From: Chloroflexota bacterium
Lineage (GTDB): Bacteria; Chloroflexota; Dehalococcoidia; JABGRK01
NCBI GenBank assembly: GCA_030665485.1
Contig: DAOUZV010000022.1
Span: forward strand, 1-12,292
Direction of reading: 5' to 3'
DNA length: 12,292 nt
The notes under the pieces are model-generated. The model worked only from the letters and a program-made list of their open reading frames with translations. It made no database searches and was not told the DNA's origin. The position numbers and the translations under genes were made by a program. Of the stretch, positions 5,795 to 12,292 are shown piece after piece (within the stretch, counting starts at the first letter, position 1; every line of letters starts with the position of its first letter).

Positions 5795-8482
5795 ATGGCC
5801 CAAAAACCGCTCCTCGTGCTCTTCGATGCCCACGCGCTCATCCATCGGGCTTTTCACGCCATACCACCGCTAACACTTAAAACCGGCCAACCTGTCGGAG
5901 CCGTTTTCGGCTTTGCCAGTATGCTGCTCAAAACTCTAAACGATCTCAAACCGACTCACGCCGCTGTTGCCTTCGACAGCGCCGGCCCCACCTTCAGGCA
6001 TGAGCAGTACGAGGAGTACAAGGCTCATCGCCCCAAAACTCCCGATGAACTTATCGCGCAATTTGCCCCGGCAAGAGAACTGGTGCAAACCTTCAATATG
6101 CCCGCCTTCGAGCTGCAGGGATACGAGGCAGATGATCTGCTTGGAACGCTATCCAAACAGGCCAGCGACCACGGCATCGATACCATCATCGTCACCGGTG
6201 ATACAGATATGCTGCAACTCGTATCACCATATGTACAGGTTATGATGCCCAAGCCGCAAAGATCGTTCAACGATACTATAATTTACGACGAGGCCAAGGT
6301 CCAGGAGCGTTACAGCCTTGTGCCCTCGCAGATAGCCGACCTGAAGGGGCTCAAGGGCGACCCGTCCGACAACATAAAAGGCGTGCCCGGTGTAGGTGAA
6401 AAAACGGCCACCAAATTGATACAGCAGTTCGGCAGCGTGGAATGTATCTACGAGAAGATCGATGAAGTAGCCCCACAGAGAATCCAGAAAAAGCTTATCG
6501 ACAATAAAGAGGCAGCGATTCTTAGCAGATGGTTAACCACCATAGCCACTAACGCACCGATCACACTGGATTTAGATGCCTGTCTCATCCATTCCTACAA
6601 CCGCCAAGATATGGTTGAGCTTTTCCGCAAACTGGAGTTTAACAGCCTGCTTGGCAAGCTGCCGCAAGCCAGTGATAAATACTCAACAACGACAACAGCG
6701 GAAGAGGCCAATACCGATGATTACCACCTTGTCGATACAGATGAGGCTTTGGATAAATTGATATCAGAACTTAAGCAAACCGACTCATTCGCCTTTGACA
6801 CAGAAACAACCAGCATAGATGCTATGCAGGCGGAGTTAGTAGGACTTTCTTTTGCCGCGATACCAGGCAAAGCGTATTACGTACCTGTAGGACACGATTC
6901 AGGCACGCAAGTCGAGATAATCAGCGTCATCAACAAACTGAAACCGTTGCTGGAGGACAAAAACAAGGCCAGGATAGCGCACAACGGCAAGTACGACATG
7001 ACTGTGCTGGCCAACCACGGTATAGCGATGAAAAACCTTGCCTTCGATACCATGATTGCTGCCTATCTGCTTGGCGAAAAATCATTGGGATTAAAGGCAC
7101 TGGCGTTCGGCAAGCTGAATATCGAGATGACGCCGATTACAAATCTAATCGGCACAGGAGCTAAGCAACTGTCGATGGCACAGGTGGATATAGCCGAGGC
7201 CTCAAAATATGCCTGCGCTGACGCCGATATGACGCTGAGGATGGCCAACTTACTCAAACCTGAGCTTGAGAATGAGGGACTTATGCGGCTGTTTACCGAG
7301 GTAGAAATGCCGCTGGTGCCCGTATTGCTGCAAATGGAAATGACTGGTGTTGAGATCAACGCAGATTACCTAACCACATTATCACAGACCATGCAACAAC
7401 AAATATACGACTTAGAGGTGCAGATATCTAACTCCATAGGGCACCAGTTCAATGTAAATTCACCTCAGCAGTTGGCTGCGGTGCTGTTTGACGAGCTCGG
7501 TTTGCCCGGATCAAAAAAGCGCTCCACAGACGCCAAGGTTCTTGAGGAGCTAAAAGGACTTCACCCCATAGTGGATCTTATGCTCCAATACCGGCAATTG
7601 GCAAAGTTGAAATCCACCTATGTCGATGCCCTGCCATCGCTGATCAATCCCAAAACAGGTAGAATTCATACCAGCTTCAACCAAACACAAACGGCCACTG
7701 GCAGGCTTTCATCAAGCAAGCCGAATCTGCAAAACATCCCCGTGGCCAAGCAGGTCAGACAAGCCTTCACACCGAACAAGAATTGCCTGTTTCTTTCGGC
7801 GGACTACTCGCAGATAGAACTGCGTATAATGGCACACCTATCTCAGGATGCAGGACTGATGTCCGCATTTGTTAACAACGAGGATATTCACACACAAACC
7901 GCAGCAGAGGTATTCGGGGTAAGCAAAGACGACGTGACTGCCGATATGAGAAGGGTTGCCAAGGTTATCAACTTCGGGGTGCTCTACGGCATGAGCAGCT
8001 ATGGCTTGGTACAGGCCACGGCACTTTCCCGTCAGCAAGCGGGAGAGTTTATAGATACCTATTTTTCCAAATACGCCGGAGTTAAAACATATACGGAATC
8101 CACCATAAAAGAGGCCGAAGAAAAGGGCTACGTTCAAACCGTACTTGGTAGAAGACGCTACATTGCAGGAATCAATACCTCTAACTACCAGATAAAATCC
8201 GAGGCGCAGAGAATGGCAATCAACATGCCGGTTCAGGGTACCGCCTCCGACATCATTAAAGTAGCAATGATCAAAATACAGCAAAGAATAAACGCTCTTG
8301 AACTAAAAACCAGAATGATATTGCAGGTTCACGACGAACTCGTATTTGAAGTCCCGCGGGGTGAACTGATGGAGATAAGAGGCATTGTTCAGGAAATAAT
8401 GCCCGGCGCAATAAGGCTTAGCGTTCCGGTAAAAGTGGATATCAAGATCGGTAAAAACTGGGGAGAAATGGAACTGTCTTAA
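5795..8482 (+). CDS. polA: DNA polymerase I with 5'-3' exonuclease, proofreading and polymerase domains
   Basis: An 895-residue family A DNA polymerase that fills gaps in repair and removes RNA primers during lagging-strand synthesis. Residues 1 to about 290 are the 5'-3' exonuclease/flap domain, with acidic clusters such as YEADDLLG, VTGDTDMLQL and GDPSDNIKGVPGVG. The 3'-5' exonuclease domain (about 310-480) keeps its catalytic set: Asp335 and Glu337 in FDTETT, Asn397 and Asp401 in HNGKYD, Tyr472 and Asp476 in YACAD. Proofreading should therefore be active, unlike in Taq or Bacillus Pol I, where these residues are lost. The polymerase domain shows motif A at Asp670 (DYSQIELR), motif B (RRVAKVINFGVLYG, around 720) and motif C with His846-Asp847 (QVHDELVF). 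Length is normal. The ATG at 5795 has a GGGAG site. mutM begins 1 bp after the stop, so the two are co-transcribed. Confidence 0.98.
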   Translation: MAQKPLLVLFDAHALIHRAFHAIPPLTLKTGQPVGAVFGFASMLLKTLNDLKPTHAAVAFDSAGPTFRHEQYEEYKAHRPKTPDELIAQFAPARELVQTFNMPAFELQGYEADDLLGTLSKQASDHGIDTIIVTGDTDMLQLVSPYVQVMMPKPQRSFNDTIIYDEAKVQERYSLVPSQIADLKGLKGDPSDNIKGVPGVGEKTATKLIQQFGSVECIYEKIDEVAPQRIQKKLIDNKEAAILSRWLTTIATNAPITLDLDACLIHSYNRQDMVELFRKLEFNSLLGKLPQASDKYSTTTTAEEANTDDYHLVDTDEALDKLISELKQTDSFAFDTETTSIDAMQAELVGLSFAAIPGKAYYVPVGHDSGTQVEIISVINKLKPLLEDKNKARIAHNGKYDMTVLANHGIAMKNLAFDTMIAAYLLGEKSLGLKALAFGKLNIEMTPITNLIGTGAKQLSMAQVDIAEASKYACADADMTLRMANLLKPELENEGLMRLFTEVEMPLVPVLLQMEMTGVEINADYLTTLSQTMQQQIYDLEVQISNSIGHQFNVNSPQQLAAVLFDELGLPGSKKRSTDAKVLEELKGLHPIVDLMLQYRQLAKLKSTYVDALPSLINPKTGRIHTSFNQTQTATGRLSSSKPNLQNIPVAKQVRQAFTPNKNCLFLSADYSQIELRIMAHLSQDAGLMSAFVNNEDIHTQTAAEVFGVSKDDVTADMRRVAKVINFGVLYGMSSYGLVQATALSRQQAGEFIDTYFSKYAGVKTYTESTIKEAEEKGYVQTVLGRRRYIAGINTSNYQIKSEAQRMAINMPVQGTASDIIKVAMIKIQQRINALELKTRMILQVHDELVFEVPRGELMEIRGIVQEIMPGAIRLSVPVKVDIKIGKNWGEMELS

Positions 8483-8483
8483 G

Positions 8484-9302
8484 ATGCCCGAACTGCCAGA
8501 GGTTGAAACAATTAAAAACGACCTTCTGCCCCACCTGCTGGGGCGTTGTTTTACCGCAGTTAACCTGCTATGGGCCAAATCGGTTAAAAAGCCCCCTGCC
8601 AAAGAATTTTGCAGCATATTGATTGGCACAACGGTTGACCGACTGTCCAGACGCGGCAAATATCTTATCCTCAGGCTATCAAACAGTTACAATCTCATTA
8701 TCCATCTGCGCATGAGCGGAACGCTGCTACTGCGCAGATCTAACGCAGAACCAGACCCATATGCCAGAGTAATCTTCGATCTTGACGACGGCAACCAGCT
8801 CAGGTTTTGCGACGTGCGCAAGCTGGGTACCATCTACCTTGTTGCGGATGAAAAGTCGATAATACATGACATGGGGCCGGAGCCGCTGGAACCGGCGTTT
8901 TCAGCAGAAGTATTGAAGGAACGACTAAAAAAACGCACCGCTCCCATCAAGGCGGTTCTTTGCAACCAAAAAGTAGTTGCGGGTATCGGTAACATGTACG
9001 CCGACGAAATACTGCATAATGTGAAAATCCACCCTTTAAAAAAAGCTGCTGGCTTAAGTGACAATGAAATTAAAAAGATCTACAAAGCCACAATCAATGT
9101 CTTAAAAACAGCGATCGAAAACAAGGGGGCCACCGTTAGCAACTACAAAAATCCCTCTGGCGAAGCGGGTACGGCTCAAGATTATTTCAAAGTAGCGCAC
9201 CGCTTCACAAAACCATGTCCAACCTGCGGACCCGAGATTACGAGGATAAAAGTAAGGGGGCGCGGAACATACTTCTGCCCTAAATGTCAGTCGGCAGACT
9301 AA
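8484..9302 (+). CDS. mutM: Formamidopyrimidine-DNA glycosylase (MutM/Fpg)
   Basis: A 272-residue bifunctional DNA glycosylase/AP lyase that removes 8-oxoguanine and ring-opened purines in base excision repair. Seen: the N-terminal MPELPEVETI, whose Pro2 is the Schiff-base nucleophile and Glu3 the catalytic acid; Lys59 in RRGKYL; the helix-two-turns-helix region with VAGIGNMYADE (about 163-173); and a C-terminal zinc finger with CPTC and FCPKC pairs, including the GRGTYFCPKCQ ending typical of the family. All essential residues are present. The ATG at 8484 lies 1 bp after the polA stop and has no good Shine-Dalgarno sequence of its own, so translation probably depends on coupling with polA. 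polA-mutM adjacency is common in bacteria and joins lesion removal with gap filling. The stop overlaps the convergent hydrolase gene by 4 bp. Confidence 0.98.
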   Translation: MPELPEVETIKNDLLPHLLGRCFTAVNLLWAKSVKKPPAKEFCSILIGTTVDRLSRRGKYLILRLSNSYNLIIHLRMSGTLLLRRSNAEPDPYARVIFDLDDGNQLRFCDVRKLGTIYLVADEKSIIHDMGPEPLEPAFSAEVLKERLKKRTAPIKAVLCNQKVVAGIGNMYADEILHNVKIHPLKKAAGLSDNEIKKIYKATINVLKTAIENKGATVSNYKNPSGEAGTAQDYFKVAHRFTKPCPTCGPEITRIKVRGRGTYFCPKCQSAD

Positions 9303-10009
9303 TCAACAGCGTCCTCATCTAGAAAACCGAGCACCAGCTTGTTAAAAAGGTCACAGTCTCCACTTTGAGGGGAATGCCCGCACAGCGGCATCACTTCCGC
9401 CCTGGAGTTAGGCAAAACGCTGCTTGCTATATAGGCCTGCTTCACCGGAAGATAAGGGTCTTTTTCTCCCCATACTATCATTGTGGACACTTCTACCTTT
9501 TTAAGCTTTTCCATGAACTCTTTAAAGCCATTTTGGGAGTAGTCCAAATCAAGTGTGGGATAAGTCTGCTTTCTAAAAACCAGTTTGCGCCCCCAGTAAG
9601 ATACAACCCCTAAAATGTAACCCCATGTGGACAACCTGCCAAACCCAAAGGGAGCAACGGGAATGAGCTTTTCTACTTTATCGGGGTAGCGGTAGGCAAA
9701 TTCAAGCGCTATGCTACCCCCCAGCGAATGACCCGCCAAGTGCATACGCTTTATATTCAATGCAGAGATGAACCCACCCAGGTAATTAACGAAATCGTCG
9801 ATGCTATAAACACTTTTCGATTTATCACTCTTGCCAAAACCAACTATATCAGGAGCGATCACCCGGTAATGTTGCGCCAGCGCCCCGATGTTCTTTTCCC
9901 AGCTACGCCAATCATTCGCGCCACCATGCAACAACACTAACGGGAAGCCATCGCCCAGCTCAACGTAATGAATGCTGTGATCATCGATTTTGAGCCATTG
10001 ACTCTCCAT
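9299..10009 (-). CDS. Alpha/beta hydrolase, unknown substrate
   Basis: A 236-residue alpha/beta-hydrolase-fold protein. Seen: the oxyanion HGG at 28-30, the nucleophile elbow GHSLGG with Ser95, the acid Asp184 in WGEKDPY and His212 in CGHSPQ, giving a complete Ser-Asp-His triad. Short for the family (often 260-300 residues), with a small cap between about 120 and 165. No signal peptide or membrane segment, so probably cytoplasmic. It could be an esterase, lipase-like hydrolase or C-C bond hydrolase; sequence does not decide. I chose ATG at 10009 over TTG at 10012 because AGAGG on the minus strand (10016-10020) is 6 nt from the ATG but only 3 nt from the TTG. The start overlaps the end of the upstream membrane protein gene by 29 bp, so the two are translated from one transcript. 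Confidence 0.88.
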   Translation of the reverse strand: MESQWLKIDDHSIHYVELGDGFPLVLLHGGANDWRSWEKNIGALAQHYRVIAPDIVGFGKSDKSKSVYSIDDFVNYLGGFISALNIKRMHLAGHSLGGSIALEFAYRYPDKVEKLIPVAPFGFGRLSTWGYILGVVSYWGRKLVFRKQTYPTLDLDYSQNGFKEFMEKLKKVEVSTMIVWGEKDPYLPVKQAYIASSVLPNSRAEVMPLCGHSPQSGDCDLFNKLVLGFLDEDAVD

Positions 10010-10613
10010 CAACTACCTCTTCGCTAGTAGATTGAACCTCAGCAACATCAGGTTCTTCTTCAAGGTTATCGACCGCCCTGCCGAAACGCCTTATCCTCCG
10101 TAATATTCTGCGCATGCGTGACGGTGGTTTCCAGGAGCCATCCACCCAGCTCCTTTTTAGCGAGTTGCTGAAAAGCATAGCAAAAACGTTTACAATTTTA
10201 TGGAGACCAAACCATGCTCCCAGATTAACACCGATCCAAATAGGCCATCCGGTAGTTTCTATAATTACTACCTGCCATGCGCTGGAAAGCACTAAAGTAG
10301 TAGCATTCGGCAACTGTTCAGCAATCTGCAGACCAAATATATCCTTTTTAAAGGACCGGCCCGACAGACTGTAGTCTTTTCTGAAAATCAGCCAGTACCC
10401 CAGAACATAAACGCTTAAATATCCCGTAGTACTGCCCACCTGGGCAACAACCACGCTCAACAATGTGCCTTTTTCCTCGAGCAAAACGGCAGCAAGAGTT
10501 CTCAGCGCAAAGGCGCCAACACCTGCAGACAGTTGAACTAAGAATAACTTACCAGAGAAGTACTTCTTCAGCTTAAGCCATATCTTTTGCTGGGAGTCTC
10601 TAAACGAGCGCAC
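9981..10613 (-). CDS. Four-helix membrane protein, possibly GtrA-like; function unknown
   Basis: A 210-residue integral membrane protein with four hydrophobic segments at about 23-45, 52-77, 98-118 and 124-149, then a cytoplasmic-looking tail that is strongly basic (167-180, RMRRILRRIRR) and next strongly acidic (181-205). Size and topology, with Arg/Lys after the second helix (WLIFRKDY), resemble the GtrA/PF04138 family of small polyprenyl-linked glycan translocation proteins, but I see no diagnostic motif and the call is tentative. The start is GTG at 10613: no ATG is available in frame, and GGTGAT on the minus strand (10624-10619), complementary to the anti-Shine-Dalgarno end of 16S rRNA, is 5 nt before it. 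It lies 44 bp after otsA and overlaps the hydrolase gene, so it is the middle gene of a three-gene operon. Confidence 0.78.
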   Translation of the reverse strand: MRSFRDSQQKIWLKLKKYFSGKLFLVQLSAGVGAFALRTLAAVLLEEKGTLLSVVVAQVGSTTGYLSVYVLGYWLIFRKDYSLSGRSFKKDIFGLQIAEQLPNATTLVLSSAWQVVIIETTGWPIWIGVNLGAWFGLHKIVNVFAMLFSNSLKRSWVDGSWKPPSRMRRILRRIRRFGRAVDNLEEEPDVAEVQSTSEEVVDGESMAQNR

Positions 10614-10657
10614 CGCACATCACCGTCCCATTTTCTATATGCGACATACTGGCCGAT

Positions 10658-12124
10658 TTAACGTGGTACTGCAACGTCAGATGCGGCAGTTTGTAAAAAG
10701 AAATTCACCCACCAATAGACATCGCGACGCGCAATTGACCTTCGTAGCTTGCGCATTCTCCACTTTTGCTCTTGCAAATCCATCTCATACGCTCGGTACA
10801 TAGCATCAGCTATGCCCTCAATGTCATACGGATTTACGAGCAAAGCGTTCTTGCGGAACTGTATGGCAGAACCAGCGAATTCGCTCAAGATCAACACACC
10901 CTTATTATCAGCGTGCGCTGCGCAGTATTCTTTGGCAACCAGATTCATGCCATCCTTCAGCGGCGTAATCACGGCAATATCGGATGCGCGGTAGTAGGCC
11001 AAAATCTCGGCCCTTTCGAAATTGCGAAACATATACTGAACAGGAACCCAACCCGGTTGACTAAACTCCCCATTAATCTCTCCAACCAAACCCTCAATCT
11101 CAGATAAAAGCGTCTGATAACCCGGGATGTCCTCGCGTGAAGGAACCACTATCTGAATTAATGCAAGCTTATTATGCAAATCACTGTAACGCTCCAGCAT
11201 GTTTCTAAATGCCCTGAGTTTTTCAGGTATGCCTTTGGAGTAATCCAGACGATCAACGCCCAGCAGAATACATCTATTGTGCATAGCCCGGCGCAACTGG
11301 TTGGACATGTTCGCCACCTCCTCGGAGGCCGCTACTGAAGCAAACTCTTTGTAATCTATGCTTATGGGGAAACTGCCAACCTGTATCTTTCGCTTAGGAG
11401 TGCTAATGGTGGCCACCTGTCTTCTGGTATCCACCCGAAATCCCCTTAATACAGCCTCCATGCAATAAACAAAGTTGTTCCTGTCACGTGGGGTTTGAAA
11501 ACCTAGCAGATCGTATTCCAGCAAAGCCTCCAGAATCTGCACACGCCAGGGCATTCTAATAAATGCATCCGGTGACGGAAACGGGATGTGTAAAAAGAAG
11601 CCCATTTTATTCTTCACTCCCAACCGGCGCAACTCCTTGGCCACCATCACCAGGTGATAATCCTGAATCCAAATATAGTCATTCGGGCCAATGTTTTCGG
11701 CTATAACCTTAGCAAACTTCTGGTTTACAACCTGATATTCATACCAGTACGCCGGATCAAAGTTACAGTTTGACTGAAGATCATGAAACAATGGCCACAT
11801 TACCTCGTTGGAGAACCCGAAGTAATACAGGTCCAGCTCTTCCTTGTCCAGCGAAATGGATCTCATGGTATAACCCAGCTCATCGCTTGCTCGTGCAAGC
11901 AATCCGTCGAGATTAGCCTCTTCCGTTATACCCGGCCAACCTATCCACATACCTTTCCTTTTCTTCAAAACCGATGTAAGAGCAGTTACCAATCCGCCTA
12001 TGCTTTGACGAAATTGCCACCCGCCATTGTCCTCATCTTTGCTTACAGTAATCGGCAAACGATTGGATACAATCACCAACCGGTCAAAAGTTAAGCTGTA
12101 ATCTTGTTCACCTTGATGTGACAT
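10658..12124 (-). CDS. otsA: Trehalose-6-phosphate synthase family glycosyltransferase (GT20, OtsA)
   Basis: A 488-residue GT20 retaining glycosyltransferase. OtsA makes trehalose-6-phosphate from UDP-glucose (or another NDP-glucose) and glucose-6-phosphate in the cytoplasm. The E. coli OtsA active-site residues have clear equivalents: Arg22 (SNRLPI), Gly43-Gly44, Tyr100 or Tyr101, Trp110 (MWPLFH), Asp155 (QDYHL), His179 (HIPFPS), Arg292 and Lys297 (GVDRLDYSKG), and Asp391 and Glu399 (DGMNLVAKEYC). Length is normal and no phosphatase domain is fused. The same fold and most of these residues occur in glucosylglycerol-phosphate synthase, which remains an alternative. No trehalose-6-phosphate phosphatase (otsB) follows; the downstream genes are a membrane protein and a hydrolase. 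The ATG at 12124 has only a distant AAGG (12 nt away), and the start codon lies inside one arm of a 9-bp inverted repeat, so initiation may be regulated. Confidence 0.95.
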   Translation of the reverse strand: MSHQGEQDYSLTFDRLVIVSNRLPITVSKDEDNGGWQFRQSIGGLVTALTSVLKKRKGMWIGWPGITEEANLDGLLARASDELGYTMRSISLDKEELDLYYFGFSNEVMWPLFHDLQSNCNFDPAYWYEYQVVNQKFAKVIAENIGPNDYIWIQDYHLVMVAKELRRLGVKNKMGFFLHIPFPSPDAFIRMPWRVQILEALLEYDLLGFQTPRDRNNFVYCMEAVLRGFRVDTRRQVATISTPKRKIQVGSFPISIDYKEFASVAASEEVANMSNQLRRAMHNRCILLGVDRLDYSKGIPEKLRAFRNMLERYSDLHNKLALIQIVVPSREDIPGYQTLLSEIEGLVGEINGEFSQPGWVPVQYMFRNFERAEILAYYRASDIAVITPLKDGMNLVAKEYCAAHADNKGVLILSEFAGSAIQFRKNALLVNPYDIEGIADAMYRAYEMDLQEQKWRMRKLRRSIARRDVYWWVNFFLQTAASDVAVPR

Positions 12125-12184
12125 ATGCTAAAGAAGCCTTCACTATTGTACTCATGAATTATCGTTCAGCTAGCATAGCATATG
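12122..12184 (-). promoter_or_regulatory. otsA upstream region with a start-codon-spanning inverted repeat
   Basis: CATATGCTA (12122-12130) and TAGCATATG (12176-12184) are perfect 9-bp inverted repeats; the first contains the otsA start codon on the minus strand. If transcribed, the leader could fold so that the ATG is base-paired across a 45-nt loop. Promoter candidates on the minus strand are weak: GATAAT at 12163-12158 without a good -35, or TTGCTA (12200-12195) with TATGCT 17 bp downstream (12177-12172). With either candidate, transcription would start downstream of the distal arm, so the hairpin would require a start further upstream than both. Confidence 0.4.
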
Positions 12185-12204
12185 AGAGTGTAAGTAGCAA
12201 GCAA

Positions 12205-12228
12205 AAAGCCTCCGTTCTCGGAGGCTTT
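12205..12228 (-). terminator. Intrinsic terminator of the tRNA-Asn transcript
   Basis: A perfect 10-bp stem (AAAGCCTCCG at 12205-12214 with CGGAGGCTTT at 12219-12228) has a 4-nt loop. Read on the minus strand it runs into five consecutive U residues (12207-12203), then GC. It begins 13 nt after the tRNA 3' end, and the run of U lies on the side away from the tRNA, so it is a classic rho-independent terminator for the tRNA and insulates otsA. Confidence 0.92.
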
Positions 12229-12241
12229 ATCAGATTTTAAA

Positions 12242-12292
12242 TGGCTCCCCAAGTAGGATTCGAACCTACGACCTAGCGGTTAACAGCCGCCC
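12242..12292 (-). tRNA. tRNA-Asn (GTT), 5' part cut off by the window edge
   Basis: On the minus strand the last 51 bases hold the anticodon arm with loop CTGTTAA (anticodon GTT, hence Asn) on a GGCGG/CCGCT stem, a short variable loop, the T arm GTAGG-TTCGAAT-CCTAC, the 3' acceptor strand ending GGGGA, a G discriminator, and an encoded CCA (12244-12242). The acceptor 5' strand and D arm lie beyond the window. The 3' end is followed by the terminator at 12205-12228. Confidence 0.96.

Noticed and set aside
7838..8284. A 148-codon open frame on the minus strand inside polA
   Set aside because: It lies opposite the highly conserved polymerase motifs A and B, and its translation shows no plausible motif.
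10010..10012. TTG start for the alpha/beta hydrolase
   Set aside because: The ribosome binding site is only 3 nt from it but 6 nt from the adjacent ATG at 10009, which is the better start.
12242..12292. tRNA-Asn as an integration site of a mobile element
   Set aside because: No integrase, no repeated tRNA 3' end and no mobile genes are visible; the sequence beside it is a terminator and a metabolic operon.
1..12292. CRISPR array, insertion sequence or phage genes
   Set aside because: No regularly spaced repeats, no transposase or integrase, and all coding regions belong to ordinary metabolic or housekeeping families or to one unassigned membrane protein.

Overview
The window looks like chromosomal DNA of an anaerobic bacterium with an iron-sulfur-rich metabolism. 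The best guess is Chloroflexota, Dehalococcoidia-like. This rests on the style of the proteins (Alvin-type ferredoxins, a flavoprotein/ferredoxin/molybdopterin oxidoreductase trio) and is an inference, not a sequence match. Nothing mobile, phage-like or CRISPR-like is visible; gene density is high and gaps are short.

Layout. (1) Positions 1-3798, plus strand: a redox operon with the 3' part of a fumarate-reductase-like flavoprotein, a small dicluster ferredoxin and a cytoplasmic DMSO-reductase-family molybdopterin oxidoreductase, separated by 18 and 13 bp. The flavoprotein's 5' end lies outside the window. (2) 3812-5264, plus strand: a promoter whose transcript would be almost leaderless, then rsmD (16S rRNA methyltransferase), coaD (CoA biosynthesis, overlapping rsmD by 4 bp) and a ferredoxin with 13 cysteines. 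(3) 5286-5616: an ordinary 8-cysteine ferredoxin with its own promoter, apparently a paralogue of the preceding one. (4) 5617-5794: a 178-bp gap rich in inverted repeats that carries the polA promoter. (5) 5795-9302: polA, with all three catalytic activities apparently intact, and mutM, 1 bp apart, a replication/base-excision-repair pair. (6) 9299-12124, minus strand: otsA (trehalose-6-phosphate synthase family), a four-helix membrane protein and an alpha/beta hydrolase, read toward polA-mutM and overlapping the mutM stop by 4 bp. (7) 12205-12292, minus strand: the 3' part of a tRNA-Asn gene with encoded CCA, followed by a strong intrinsic terminator that separates it from otsA.

How the parts relate. 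The first three genes can plausibly form a soluble electron-transfer complex: Mo/W enzyme, Fe-S carrier, flavoprotein. The two ferredoxins downstream of coaD could serve low-potential electron transfer generally. The remainder is housekeeping (ribosome maturation, CoA, DNA replication and repair) plus a probable compatible-solute operon without its expected phosphatase. The most unusual items are the 13-cysteine ferredoxin, the missing cluster cysteine in the redox-operon ferredoxin, the leaderless-looking rsmD promoter, and the repeats around the polA promoter and the otsA start codon.
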